Positions 5,948 through 6,075 of a stretch of 6,075 bases of DNA are shown here, piece after piece (position 1 is the stretch's first letter; every line of letters starts with the position of its first letter). Origin of the DNA: DASQUP01 sp035641235 (GTDB lineage Bacteria; Actinomycetota; CADDZG01; WHSQ01); contig DASQUP010000100.1 of the NCBI GenBank assembly GCA_035641235.1, positions 1-6,075 on the forward strand. The letters run 5' to 3'. Made by a program: the position numbers and the translations under genes. The notes beneath the pieces are model-generated. The model saw nothing but the letters and a program-made list of their open reading frames with translations, did not search any database and had not been told where the DNA came from.

Positions 5948-6075
5948 GTGGCCACCAAGACCATCGCCACCGACGCGGCACCGGCTGCTGTTGGTGCCTA
6001 TTCACAGGCCGTCGCGTCCGACGACTACATCTTTTGCTCGGGGCAGGTCGCCCTTGATCCCAAAACGGGTGAATT
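5948..6075 (+). CDS. ridA: RidA family enamine/imine deaminase, 5' part
   Basis: The first 42 codons of a RidA (YjgF/YER057c/UK114) protein run off the window end. These small trimeric cytosolic enzymes hydrolyse reactive enamine/imine intermediates, such as 2-aminoacrylate from serine/threonine dehydratase, to keto acids and ammonia. The family signature is clear: AVGAYSQAV (14-22) matches the usual IGPYSQA with Ala for Pro at residue 17, and FCSGQVALDPKTGE (29-42) matches the SGQ-LDP-TG motif. The GTG start at 5948 has AGGAGG at 5936-5941, 6 bases upstream. The family's active-site arginine lies beyond the window, so assignment to the true RidA subgroup rather than a relative (Rid1-Rid7) is not settled. 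Confidence 0.9.
   Translation, partial: MATKTIATDAAPAAVGAYSQAVASDDYIFCSGQVALDPKTGE

Overview
The window is GC-rich and compactly coded. Genes overlap by 4 bases, starts include GTG and TTG, and the RNase P RNA is bacterial type A. The fused ECF ATPase, the transporter gene order and the mycobacterial-type sensor domain suggest an actinobacterium, perhaps from a lineage outside the well-known genera. That placement is an inference from gene content; nothing here fixes a species.

Layout: (1) 1-3412, + strand, is an energy-coupling-factor (ECF) vitamin/metal uptake operon. It holds the 3' tail of a membrane-anchored protein, then the T component (EcfT), then one protein with two fused ATPase domains (EcfA-A'), then the substrate-binding S component. 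All junctions are 4-base ATGA or GTGA overlaps, so translation is probably coupled. Gene order and the anchored upstream protein resemble the actinobacterial ECF cluster often tied to cobalamin-type substrates, but the substrate cannot be read from this sequence. (2) About 3250-3626, + strand, is rnpB, the RNase P catalytic RNA. The S-component reading frame has no stop before rnpB and runs about 160 bases into it. (3) 3697-4122, + strand, is a small single-domain cupin. (4) 4149-5873, - strand, is a soluble GAF-GAF-HisKA-HATPase sensor kinase, convergent with the cupin gene and separated from it by a 9-bp hairpin. Its first GAF domain aligns without gaps to the haem-binding GAF of DosS/DevS and keeps the proximal haem histidine. 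(5) 5948 to the window end, + strand, is the start of a RidA-family enamine/imine deaminase, divergent from the kinase.

The ECF genes form one functional unit: two ATPase domains power the T component, which moves the S component with bound substrate. rnpB, the cupin, the kinase and ridA have no obvious link to it. The points most worth a second look are the ecfS/rnpB overlap, a 49-base near-perfect hairpin over the first codons of ecfT, an 8-base half-site shared by that hairpin and a second inverted repeat upstream of the cupin gene, and the DosS-like sensor domain joined to a different kinase core. I saw no mobile element, CRISPR array, tRNA or clearly new defence-type system.
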